A DNA stretch of 64,000 nt from positions 2,418,001-2,482,000 of the forward strand of contig NZ_CP096247.1 in NCBI RefSeq assembly GCF_023204875.1, in the 5' to 3' direction. The notes under the pieces are model-generated. The model made no database searches, was not told the DNA's origin, and saw nothing but the letters and a program-made list of their open reading frames with translations. This DNA is from Prevotella sp. E15-22. GTDB taxonomy: Bacteria; Bacteroidota; Bacteroidia; Bacteroidales; Bacteroidaceae. A program made the translations under genes and the position numbers. Shown here piece after piece: positions 55,071 through 63,151 of the stretch (the first letter of the stretch is position 1; the number at the start of each line of letters is the position of its first letter).

Positions 55071-55107
55071 CTTTTCTCTTAATATTAACTTCTAATTTTC
55101 AGCTTTT

Positions 55108-55722
55108 ATGATTAAATGTAATGTAACAGTTTGTGGTACCATCTCACGCACAGCGCAGATGCGTACAGGTAAGGAGGGTAAGCCCTTCATGTCATTAGGT
55201 ATTAACGTGGTCATCCCTGCCAAGTCTGGCATCAACAAGACCGTAGAAATCAGCGTGGCCAAGGATGGTGGCTCTCAGGAGGAGCTTGCGAACTATCCTG
55301 TAGGCAATCGTGTCGAGGTGGTTGGCACTCTCACTTTCCACAAGAAAGGAGAAGCTTTCTATCTGAATCTCTCTGCCACAGGCATCAACACCTTCAGCGC
55401 AGGTTCTGAAGACAGCATCAAGGGTGATATCGAGTTTCGCGGCACGCTCGGCAATAAGATTGAGGAGAAGAAGGACAAGAAGGGCAATCCCTTCTGTGTA
55501 TTCTCAGCCTTCAGCAGCGAGACGAACGGCGAGAACTACGATTACACCTGGATCCGTTTCCTCCAGTTTGGCGAGAGCCGTAAGGACTGGATGCAGCCCA
55601 AGGCTGGCATCAATGCCAAGGGTGAACTCCAGATGTCTGCCTATAACGACCGTCTTGACATTGCTTGCCGTGTCAGTGAGGTGTCTAAGTGGGACAAGAC
55701 AGCTAACAATCCTAACACCTAA
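55108..55722 (+). CDS. tandem OB-fold single-strand DNA-binding-like protein
   Basis: 204 residues with two SSB-like OB folds: residues 1-95 (IKCNVTVCGTISRTAQMRTG, KPFMSLGINV, NRVEVVGTLTFHKKGEAFYL) and about 107-200 (IEFRGTLGNKIEEKKDKKGN, PFCVFSAFSS). Probably coats ssDNA of the element in the donor or on entry. It lacks the acidic C-terminal tip of housekeeping SSB. ArdC follows five bases later. Confidence 0.75.
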   Translation: MIKCNVTVCGTISRTAQMRTGKEGKPFMSLGINVVIPAKSGINKTVEISVAKDGGSQEELANYPVGNRVEVVGTLTFHKKGEAFYLNLSATGINTFSAGSEDSIKGDIEFRGTLGNKIEEKKDKKGNPFCVFSAFSSETNGENYDYTWIRFLQFGESRKDWMQPKAGINAKGELQMSAYNDRLDIACRVSEVSKWDKTANNPNT

Positions 55723-55727
55723 AGCCT

Positions 55728-56951
55728 ATGCGTAAGGATAATAAATATAACCATGCAGGGCCATCAGCCGAAGACAGAGCTTTGGAAAAGTTCGCCGAAA
55801 TGATGATTGAGAAAATCTCAACTCTTCAGAGCGACTGGAAGAAGCCTTGGTTTACGGAGGGTGCTCTCACATGGCCAAAGAACCTCTCAGGCAGGGAGTA
55901 CAATGGCATGAATGCCATGATGCTCATGATGCACTGCGAGAAAGAAGGCTTCAAGTTGCCCGTCTTCTGTACCTTCGACCGTGTGGTTGGTCTCAACTAC
56001 GGCAAGGACAAGGAAGGTGGTAAGGTGCAGCTTACCGATGCAGAGGGCAATGAACTACCCAAGGTGTCAATCAACAAAGGAAGCAAGTCCATCCCTGTAT
56101 TCATCACTACCTTCACCTGTGTTGACAAGGAAACGAAGGAGAAGATTAAGTATGATGACTACAAGCGACTTTCAGAAGAGGAAAAGGCAAAATTCAATGT
56201 CTATCCGAAACTGTCTGTCTATAACGTCTTCAATGTTGACCAGACGAACCTGAAGGAAGCTCGCCCGGAACTGTATCACAAGCTGGAAGAACAGAATCAG
56301 CAGGTGCGTCCACAAGTGGCAGAGGGCGAAGAGTTCTCTTTCAAGCCAGTTGACCACATGATTGAGCATAACGAGTGGATTTGTCCCATCAAGCCTATTC
56401 TTGGTGACAATGCTTACTACAGCATTTCAAAGAAGGAAATCGTCATACCAGAGAAATCACAGTTCAAGGATGGTGAGTCCTTCTATAGTAACCTTTTCCA
56501 CGAGATGGCTCATTCAACAGGTGCTGAAGACCAGTTGGACAGGCTCAAACCAACCTCTTTCGGCAGTAAGGAATACAGTACCGAGGAGCTGAAGGCAGAA
56601 ATGACGGCTGCGCTTGTATCTCAGCGTTATGGCATGACCAAGCATCTGAAGGAAGATTCAGCTGCCTACCTCAAAGGCTGGCTGGAGAGTCTGAAGGAGG
56701 AACCTACCTTCATCAAGACCATTCTGACAGATGTGAAGAAAGCATCACAGATGATTACTCAAAAGGTCGATGCCATTCAGCTTCAGCTGGACAAAGGTGT
56801 TCAGGAAACAAAAGATGAAAGCAACGGTGTGAAGACTCCTGAGAAGACTGAACAGGAGGAAGACAAGACTGAGGCAAAGCAGTCTGAGTCTTTGGCAGCA
56901 AAAGCACTTCCAAAACAGGAAGAGAACACCGGCTATCGGTTTCATCGCTGA
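55728..56951 (+). CDS. ArdC-family antirestriction/ssDNA-binding metalloprotein
   Basis: 407 residues. The N-terminal DUF1738 ssDNA-binding domain (WKKPWFTEGALTWPKNLSGR, YNGMNAMMLMM) is followed by a zincin-like domain with HEMAHSTG near residue 260. ArdC of plasmid pSa protects incoming ssDNA from restriction and resembles the transported N-domain of RP4 TraC1 primase. The tail after about 355 is Glu/Lys-rich and ends GYRFHR. Last gene of operon 2, followed by a terminator. Confidence 0.85.
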   Translation: MRKDNKYNHAGPSAEDRALEKFAEMMIEKISTLQSDWKKPWFTEGALTWPKNLSGREYNGMNAMMLMMHCEKEGFKLPVFCTFDRVVGLNYGKDKEGGKVQLTDAEGNELPKVSINKGSKSIPVFITTFTCVDKETKEKIKYDDYKRLSEEEKAKFNVYPKLSVYNVFNVDQTNLKEARPELYHKLEEQNQQVRPQVAEGEEFSFKPVDHMIEHNEWICPIKPILGDNAYYSISKKEIVIPEKSQFKDGESFYSNLFHEMAHSTGAEDQLDRLKPTSFGSKEYSTEELKAEMTAALVSQRYGMTKHLKEDSAAYLKGWLESLKEEPTFIKTILTDVKKASQMITQKVDAIQLQLDKGVQETKDESNGVKTPEKTEQEEDKTEAKQSESLAAKALPKQEENTGYRFHR

Positions 56952-56971
56952 ACATCCTCTATAACAAAGTT

Positions 56972-57010
56972 GAAGGGCACTACTCATCACGAGCGGTGCC
57001 CTTCTTCGTT
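56972..57010 (+). terminator. terminator of transfer operon 2
   Basis: GAAGGGCAC and GTGCCCTTC form a perfect 9-bp stem (56972-56980 with 56996-57004) around a 15-base loop, followed by TTCGTT. The short T-run could still end convergent transcripts from both sides. Confidence 0.75.
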
Positions 57011-57060
57011 CAACATAACTTCATTCAAAATGGAAATGTAGTACTAAACATCAATAACGC

Positions 57061-57558
57061 CTAAATTCTGGTTACAAGCACATAGCAGTCAAAGCCAGGC
57101 ATGATTTCCTTCTTACGGTCGAAGATGCGTGAGAAATCACGTTTCTTCTCTCTGAGGCACTGACGGCAAAGGAGTTCAAGCACCATGCGGAGCTTGGTAA
57201 TGTTTATATCGAAAGTCTCAATATACTGTTCGATGGTCTTGTCGTTCATGTTCAGTCTTAGCTCATTTCTCTCCAGAGCCTCACAGATAAAGTGAAGGCT
57301 GTCCTGTCCAATCCTCGCTTTGTAGAGGTATGGATGTGGAACACGAATGAGGTCACCGACACAAAGAGGTTCTCCGTCTTTTGACAGTGGACGGCCACCA
57401 ATAAGATTCTTACGCAGACGGTCTGCATTTTTGAGTAACTTGGTACACAGGATGGCAAGAGCGCGTTTAGACGCTTTCTTGTTGCCAAAGGTACGAAGAT
57501 ACTCATCGACGGGCATCAGCAACAGTTGCTGGGGGGTAATAGTTTCTATATCAATCAT
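57061..57558 (-). CDS. unrecognised cytosolic protein
   Basis: 165 residues, basic, mainly helical (EYLRTFGNKKASKRALAILC; MVLELLCRQCLREKKRDFSR). No signal peptide or membrane segment. A central GDLIRVPHPYLYKARIG segment looks beta-rich. It is last in the minus-strand block behind the OmpA-like gene. No family recognised. Confidence 0.65.
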   Translation of the reverse strand: MIDIETITPQQLLLMPVDEYLRTFGNKKASKRALAILCTKLLKNADRLRKNLIGGRPLSKDGEPLCVGDLIRVPHPYLYKARIGQDSLHFICEALERNELRLNMNDKTIEQYIETFDINITKLRMVLELLCRQCLREKKRDFSRIFDRKKEIMPGFDCYVLVTRI

Positions 57559-57591
57559 AATTGTTTGTAAATTGGTTGTTATAAAGATTCT

Positions 57592-59052
57592 TTAGAAAGA
57601 CAGCACTACACAGGTGTTTCTGTTCGCTTCAGCAGGAGAATACTTGTCTATGCCACCTGCATAGATGGTATATACCCGACTGTCATCAACGCCTCGGTCA
57701 AGCAGCAAGCGACGTATATATTCCGCTCGCTGACGGCTCAGATTATCGTTGATGGACTCCGTACCTGTAGCACTGTCAGCAGCTCCAATGACCTTTACCT
57801 GAAGACCATGTTTGTTGGCTACTCTGGCTATCTCGTCGAGGTTCATCACCTGGTTCTTTTCGGTTAGGACATCCGTACCCAAGTGGAAAAAGAAGTAGAT
57901 GGGAGCACCAATGTATTCCTGCCCGTTGAGCATAGCACTCAGATAAGCATTGTCAGTAACGCCTGAGTTGTTGAAAAGGCTATCGAGTGAATAGATATCC
58001 TCAGTATCTTCCACGCCATTACGTTTCTGCATAGCTCTTGGCATCGTATTAGGATTACCGTCCCATCCTCGGTTAGCCAGACGTGCGCGAAGACTGTTCA
58101 AGCCAGAATAATCATTCTTAGGATATAGTGACTTGATTTTCGTATGTCCCTTGTCTGTCAGCCTGTCCTTGTAGAGGTCAAGCAGACCTTCTATCTCCAG
58201 AATCTTACGATACTCTGCCATACACTGCTCATCCTCATGGACACGTTTCGTCAAGTATCTGTTTCGGGATGACAGGCCATTTGCATAGTCCAGCAGCCAT
58301 TCGTTCTGGCTCATGTAGGGCTTTGCATCGATGATTCTTTTATGGCCAACCTTACCTATGGTCACAGACAATCCTGCTGACAGTGTAAACATATTGTCAC
58401 CGAACCGACTGGAAGAACCTATGGCATCAAAGTTCTTCATGGTAGTCATACCACTCAGCTCTGCAAGCAGATGCAGACGGTTAGTGATTCGGTATCTTGC
58501 TTCAAGACCGTAGGCAAAGGCAAAGGGATGGTTAGTGCCACTTCCGTTTCCACTTGACCAATCTGAGTTATGAACCATGCCTACGCCCAGAAATGGAATA
58601 ACATCCCATCGAGATAGTCCAAGTTCATTCTGGCTAATGAAAGCGGTCAGGTTATACATGAAGTCAGCATGTATAAACTGGTACTTCATAGTGGCAAACT
58701 CTGCGTTCTTGAACTGGCAACCCTGAAACTCAATTCGACCACCGACGGCTGGAGTGAACCATTTTCCGATACCAACCTGCACAGCTGGAGTGAGACGATC
58801 GAACAAGTCACCACAACCCACTGGCGAACCAAGGAAAGCAGATGTTCCACCCTTGACCTCCAGGAACCAGTTTCTGTCCCATCCTGAGCCTTCGCTGACG
58901 TTTCTGAGATAGGTGGGCTGCAGGGATTGCAGCATGACATCCGACGTGATGACTGGCTCCATGTAGGAAGAGTCAACTTCATTTGATTGTCCAGATGCCG
59001 AAGCAGTTAGTGCCAGGCATAACATGGACATGATTACAATCTTTTTTTTCAT
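57592..59052 (-). CDS. outer-membrane protein with C-terminal OmpA-like domain
   Basis: 486 residues. Signal peptide MKKKIVIMSMLCLALTASAS; N-terminal eight-strand-like barrel (FLEVKGGTSAFLGSPVG, AVQVGIGKWFTPAVGGRIEF, FIHADFMYNLTAFIS); helical linker (about 245-320). The C-terminal OmpA domain (LDEIARVANKHGLQVKVIGA, DNLSRQRAEYIRRLLLDRGV) binds peptidoglycan. It probably anchors or stabilises the envelope at the mating site. OmpA genes of this kind are frequent in Bacteroidales ICEs. Confidence 0.82.
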   Translation of the reverse strand: MKKKIVIMSMLCLALTASASGQSNEVDSSYMEPVITSDVMLQSLQPTYLRNVSEGSGWDRNWFLEVKGGTSAFLGSPVGCGDLFDRLTPAVQVGIGKWFTPAVGGRIEFQGCQFKNAEFATMKYQFIHADFMYNLTAFISQNELGLSRWDVIPFLGVGMVHNSDWSSGNGSGTNHPFAFAYGLEARYRITNRLHLLAELSGMTTMKNFDAIGSSSRFGDNMFTLSAGLSVTIGKVGHKRIIDAKPYMSQNEWLLDYANGLSSRNRYLTKRVHEDEQCMAEYRKILEIEGLLDLYKDRLTDKGHTKIKSLYPKNDYSGLNSLRARLANRGWDGNPNTMPRAMQKRNGVEDTEDIYSLDSLFNNSGVTDNAYLSAMLNGQEYIGAPIYFFFHLGTDVLTEKNQVMNLDEIARVANKHGLQVKVIGAADSATGTESINDNLSRQRAEYIRRLLLDRGVDDSRVYTIYAGGIDKYSPAEANRNTCVVLSF

Positions 59053-59135
59053 TCTTGTTTTACTTTTTAAGATTACTTACTTTGAGCAATGTATTGACTA
59101 TAATCGAATTTTCAAGTGGCAACTTCAGCAAAGGA

Positions 59136-60593
59136 TTATCGCTTCAGTTTACGCCCAGAACCAGAGCGCATCATCTTGGTAGCCATCATCGCACATCGAC
59201 GCGCCCACTCACGATCATCATCCTTAGGGTCTCGTCCCCATCCTGAAGATGGGCCACCTCCTCCTCCACCGTGACCCTTGGCAAACTCTGTCGCCTGTTC
59301 GACATATCCGGCAAATAGAAGCATGGCGCAAGCTACAATCTGGTTCCCGTGTTCAGCAACGTCCATCAGTACTGACTCGTCCAGATGAAGCTGAACGTCA
59401 TCAGGCATCTGTGGGAGTCTCAATCTGAAATCACTGACCACATTCTCATAGAGTGCCTTGGTCACTTCATCACGTACCTTTTGCTGCACCGAAGTAGCCA
59501 CTTGTGTAGCTTCACCTCGTAGTTCTTCTGTGCGTTCCTTGATGCTCTCAGCCTCTTTCTTCAGCTTGTCAAGTTTATCCTCTGCATCGGACAGCTTCTG
59601 TTTCTTATCTGCCAGTTTTGCATTGATGTCTGCGAGTTGTCTGTGAAGAGCTGCTATCTTGTCTTCATTGGAAAGCTTGCCATCAGCATTATCCAAAACA
59701 GCAGATGCCAGACTATCCAGTTCTCTCTCAACTGATTCCTTGTCCTTTTCAAGATTGAGCACCATAGATGTTAGCCCCTTCACACGACGTTCTGCCAGTG
59801 AAATGTCCTGCTGAAGACCTGACAGCACCTTACGATGGTTCTCTATCTTATCTTCCAGTGTGACACACTCCTCATCGAGCAAACGGCGGTACTCTTCCGT
59901 TGAGCGGTGTCTGGCTCCAGTTTCGGTGATACTTGTGCCACGATAGAGACCCCATTTCTCGTTCACCTTGGCAAAAGCATCATGCATGGCCAGTGTTCTT
60001 GCCTTGAACTCAAACTTGTCTTTTCCTGCAAAAATCTTCTTGTAGGCAAAGCGACCATTCTCATCAATAGGCAGAAGAGTAAGATGCACATGAGGATTCA
60101 TTTCGTCCAAGTGAACGACGAAAGCTGCAATGTTTTCTTCACCCCATCTGTCACTGACAAAGTAGTACATATCCTTCGCCCATTGTTCTATATCCTTGCT
60201 ACGTTTCAGGTGTGAATTATCAGCACCTTTTGCCAGGTTCACTTTCTGGTCACCGAAAGCTATTTCAAGCATTCGCTCACGGCTTCCTCCAAGGATGAAA
60301 TTCAACACTGTTCGGAACCGAGGTTCTTCAAGCCCTTCATTCGGATCCTTGATACCACGAGCTGCAAGATTTGCTGCGATTCGCTCTGGGATGCTCCTGG
60401 TCTTATCGACTGGCTGTATTTTGCCTCCTTTGGTTATCTCGAAATTCAGATGCTCACGAGTCAAATCATAGTTGCCTATGGAAAGAGCATGTTTCAATGT
60501 CTTGTCAGAATAGACACGTAGATGCTCGTTGCTCTGCGATACCGTAAAGCCTTTAGAGGCACGGAAATCAATTACCTGTTTAGCTCCATTCAT
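59136..60593 (-). CDS. MobV-family relaxase
   Basis: 485 residues. The MobV/Pre catalytic motif HLDEMNPHVH holds His161, Glu164, His168 and His170 and is followed by LTLLPIDENG. Upstream, NEHLR carries a His that could be the nucleophile position of this family. A long coiled coil covers about 235-370. A Gly-rich segment (KGHGGGGGGPSSGWG) and a basic tail (SGRKLKR) end the protein. It nicks oriT and pilots the strand to the VirD4 protein at 22161. Its start codon lies in hairpin CATACGAAGCGTATG, and the inverted-repeat region beyond is the candidate oriT. Confidence 0.9.
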   Translation of the reverse strand: MNGAKQVIDFRASKGFTVSQSNEHLRVYSDKTLKHALSIGNYDLTREHLNFEITKGGKIQPVDKTRSIPERIAANLAARGIKDPNEGLEEPRFRTVLNFILGGSRERMLEIAFGDQKVNLAKGADNSHLKRSKDIEQWAKDMYYFVSDRWGEENIAAFVVHLDEMNPHVHLTLLPIDENGRFAYKKIFAGKDKFEFKARTLAMHDAFAKVNEKWGLYRGTSITETGARHRSTEEYRRLLDEECVTLEDKIENHRKVLSGLQQDISLAERRVKGLTSMVLNLEKDKESVERELDSLASAVLDNADGKLSNEDKIAALHRQLADINAKLADKKQKLSDAEDKLDKLKKEAESIKERTEELRGEATQVATSVQQKVRDEVTKALYENVVSDFRLRLPQMPDDVQLHLDESVLMDVAEHGNQIVACAMLLFAGYVEQATEFAKGHGGGGGGPSSGWGRDPKDDDREWARRCAMMATKMMRSGSGRKLKR

Positions 60594-60835
60594 ACGCTTC
60601 GTATGGTTATCTTTATTATTATCTGTGTCCTTAGCTTGCTAATTCATCTGGACACTTCTCCCTCGTCCTTTTAGGTCGAGGGGTATTAGGCTACCCCTCC
60701 CTTTCGTTGAGTGGACAGCAGGCAAGCCTGATGCCCCGATAAGGGCAAGCCCTTCGCGCTAACGTTTCGGTCAGCCTCCGGGCTTGCTCCCGGACTACAT
60801 GAAAAAAGCAAAAGACTGTTTACAGATTAAAAGCA
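60594..60835. other. candidate oriT with clustered inverted repeats
   Basis: GC-rich gap upstream of the relaxase. It contains GAGGGGTA..TACCCCTC (60678-60699, 8-bp perfect stem), CAGGCAAGCCTG (60719-60730) and AAGGGCAAGCCCTT (60741-60754). AAGCCC and GGGCTT further right can also pair. Position next to mobV, GC content above its neighbours and stacked dyads are typical of oriT. The nick site cannot be read directly. Confidence 0.6.
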
Positions 60836-61723
60836 TCATTCGTTATCCTGAGAAGTAAGGGAAGAAGAAGTGTGGTTTGAGTCCGTTTGTTCGGAATCAT
60901 CTTTCTCCATCTTCTTCAACTTGTAGAACAGCTCACGTAGCAGACGCATATCCTGCTTTGAGAAGTCACAGACAAAAGCATTGTGCTTGTAAGAGTCTTC
61001 ATCAGACTTATCAATATCTGGGAAATCATCTCCCATCAGCACAAAGTCCATATACATCAAGGCTTGCATCCATTTTGTCCATGACCATTGACCTGCACCT
61101 TTGAAAGTGGATGCAACAATCTGGACAAGAGAATCACTATCTTGACAGTTATAGACGGTCGAAAATTCCAGATGAGAGAAAGCCTCCAAGACGGTTTCTG
61201 CATTATCCTGTGCTTTGTCCCAATCGGGGTCATCGCACATACATTTTTCCGTGATTGTTCCGTCGTATGCTTCAAAGTAAGCGGCCAGGAACTCTGGAGA
61301 TAAATTGTACTCATCCCAGTGCTGAAGAAGAAGGTATGCGACTTCAAGCACTGTATCGTAATTGATGATTGGAACAGAAAGACTGGCGTGTGTTCGCAAT
61401 GTGAAATGATAGTCGCGCCCTTGAAGTTCTCGTTTGATGACACCAAGGTTTTCCAGTCCATCAAGGAATGAGCGAACTGTGGCGCGGTGCCAATGCCAGT
61501 CGTTTGCCAGTTCTGAGATTGAACCTGTGAAACCGCCATGACAAAGTGGTGAAATGTCTGTTGAAGAATCACCTTTTTTCGACTTGGCTTGTTCAGACAT
61601 TTTGCCAATCAGATAGCAGAAGGCATCGAGCTTGGTGAATCGTTCTGTATTCTTCGAGCGAAGGAATTGGAGAAGAGCCATGTCATTCTCCATTCCATAC
61701 AAAGTTACATTCTTGTTATCCAT
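60836..61723 (-). CDS. unrecognised protein upstream of relaxase, HTH-like N-terminus
   Basis: 295 residues, acidic. The region around residues 55-105 (GFTGSISELANDWHWHRATV, FLDGLENLGVIKRE) looks like a winged helix. The middle is helical, and the C-terminus is Asp/Ser-rich. No signal or membrane segments. It lies across the candidate oriT from the relaxase on the same strand and may be a mobilisation accessory or regulator. An ATG at 61693 is an alternative start. Confidence 0.6.
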   Translation of the reverse strand: MDNKNVTLYGMENDMALLQFLRSKNTERFTKLDAFCYLIGKMSEQAKSKKGDSSTDISPLCHGGFTGSISELANDWHWHRATVRSFLDGLENLGVIKRELQGRDYHFTLRTHASLSVPIINYDTVLEVAYLLLQHWDEYNLSPEFLAAYFEAYDGTITEKCMCDDPDWDKAQDNAETVLEAFSHLEFSTVYNCQDSDSLVQIVASTFKGAGQWSWTKWMQALMYMDFVLMGDDFPDIDKSDEDSYKHNAFVCDFSKQDMRLLRELFYKLKKMEKDDSEQTDSNHTSSSLTSQDNE

Positions 61724-61802
61724 TTACAATCCTTTTGTTGTGAATACTTGTCTGACTGTAGCAGACGTTGATTAAATCACCGAGTGTCCACTTAGAGTGG
61801 TG

Positions 61803-62300
61803 CTATAAGTAGTAGTTCCGAATAATGTCATCCTGAAATTCCTGATAGGTGGCAAACTCCTTATGGGATGGCTTCTCACCCTCCAGCAGACTTGAAGGAT
61901 AGAAGCCTACTGCCAGAAGAATGTAGCCCAAAGTCACACCGAGACTGTACATGTGAGGTGTGAACAATAGTGCCAGTGCTATTGTGAAGACAAACACCAT
62001 GACCCCACGGCTGTTTCGTATGCCATTGATCAGTGAGAGAGTACGTTTTGCCGAGAAAAGATAAAACACCATAACAGTGGACAGCATCACTCCATATTCT
62101 CCTGGCTTCATCCAGTAACAGACGAAGTGGAAAAGGATGAGTGTCAGCAGCAGAATCTTGCCATAGAACAGTCGGCAATGGGTACTGTAGGACATCCGCT
62201 GATAGAACTGTATCATCCGACGCGACGGGTTCTTGTAAAGGAACCAAGGTGCAAGGATTATCACGGAGATAAGCACCAGATGGATCATTGAGAATATCAT
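61803..62300 (-). CDS. polytopic membrane protein of unknown function
   Basis: 165 residues with about five membrane helices (MIHLVLISVIILAPWFLY, LLLTLILFHFVCYW, GVMLSTVMVFYLFS, VFVFTIALALLF, LGYILLAVGFYPSSLL). The tail is short, cytoplasmic and charged (EGEKPSHKEFATYQEFQDDI). No family recognised. Confidence 0.65.
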   Translation of the reverse strand: MIFSMIHLVLISVIILAPWFLYKNPSRRMIQFYQRMSYSTHCRLFYGKILLLTLILFHFVCYWMKPGEYGVMLSTVMVFYLFSAKRTLSLINGIRNSRGVMVFVFTIALALLFTPHMYSLGVTLGYILLAVGFYPSSLLEGEKPSHKEFATYQEFQDDIIRNYYL

Positions 62301-62325
62301 ACTTACACGTTTTTAGAGTTAAACA

Positions 62326-62688
62326 TTAAATTCCGTATTCATCGAGTGTGAGTTTTACTTTGCCGTAAGTGGCATCGAGAATGAGACGTTCCACATCCTG
62401 ATAGTTCATTTGCCCAGTGGTTAGCCGTTCCCAAAAGGCTGCATCTTGGGCCTTTATCTTTCTGGCAGATTTCTCCAGCACGACTTCTGGTATTATCCAT
62501 TTCTGATTTTTTTTGTAGCCATTTCGTGCTTCTATGACCTGAAGGTTCATGGAGCAACTGTAGCATACAGAAATAGTGCCGTCGTGCGGTATGAGATATG
62601 GAGTCTGTTTCGGACTGAGTTCTGCGTTTATCCATGTCCTTCGTTCATTGATGATGTCTGCTATTCGTTTGATTAAAGCAAGCTCCAT
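62326..62688 (-). CDS. unrecognised small cytosolic protein
   Basis: 120 residues. N-terminal helix (LALIKRIADIINERRTWINA), middle strand region (TISVCYSCSMNLQVIEARNG), C-terminal helices. Soluble. It is three bases from the upstream gene, so it is in the same operon. No family recognised. Confidence 0.6.
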   Translation of the reverse strand: MELALIKRIADIINERRTWINAELSPKQTPYLIPHDGTISVCYSCSMNLQVIEARNGYKKNQKWIIPEVVLEKSARKIKAQDAAFWERLTTGQMNYQDVERLILDATYGKVKLTLDEYGI

Positions 62689-62691
62689 ACA

Positions 62692-63138
62692 TTAGCAGAA
62701 CTCTACCAACAGGTCTTCTTTCGGAACCTTGTGAACGAACTTTCCTCGATTCTCATGGCGGTCAAGGTCTTCCATGAGGTCTGTACACATGGCATCCAAG
62801 GAATCGTACACTGTGACTGTCAGAGTCTCGACCTTACCAGAAGCATTCGTACTGGCATGTATCTTGAACATGTGGCCGAACTGTGTATCTGAGTAAGCAC
62901 AGCACTGGTGTCCGAAATCAGTATGAGCAGACGGGATGAAATGATAGAGGATGGTAAGTTCCATCTGATCCTCGAATTTGTCCATTACATCTTCTAGGTC
63001 GTACTGGTGAGACAAAGCGTAGGAAATTGTGGCACTCTCTTCGTCGATGTCTGTTTCTGCGATGCTTACGCTATCGAAGAGTTCTGGCAAAATGGCTGGC
63101 GCAAGCATCTTGAATTGTTCGATTTCTTCTTGTATCAT
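62692..63138 (-). CDS. unrecognised acidic cytosolic protein
   Basis: 148 residues, strongly acidic (SIAETDIDEESATISY, SLDAMCTDLMEDLDRHENRG), with alternating strands around TLTVTVYDSLD. Soluble, no recognised domain. It lies between the two neighbouring minus-strand genes with gaps of 3 and 13 bases. Confidence 0.6.
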   Translation of the reverse strand: MIQEEIEQFKMLAPAILPELFDSVSIAETDIDEESATISYALSHQYDLEDVMDKFEDQMELTILYHFIPSAHTDFGHQCCAYSDTQFGHMFKIHASTNASGKVETLTVTVYDSLDAMCTDLMEDLDRHENRGKFVHKVPKEDLLVEFC

Positions 63139-63151
63139 AGTGATGTCTTGA

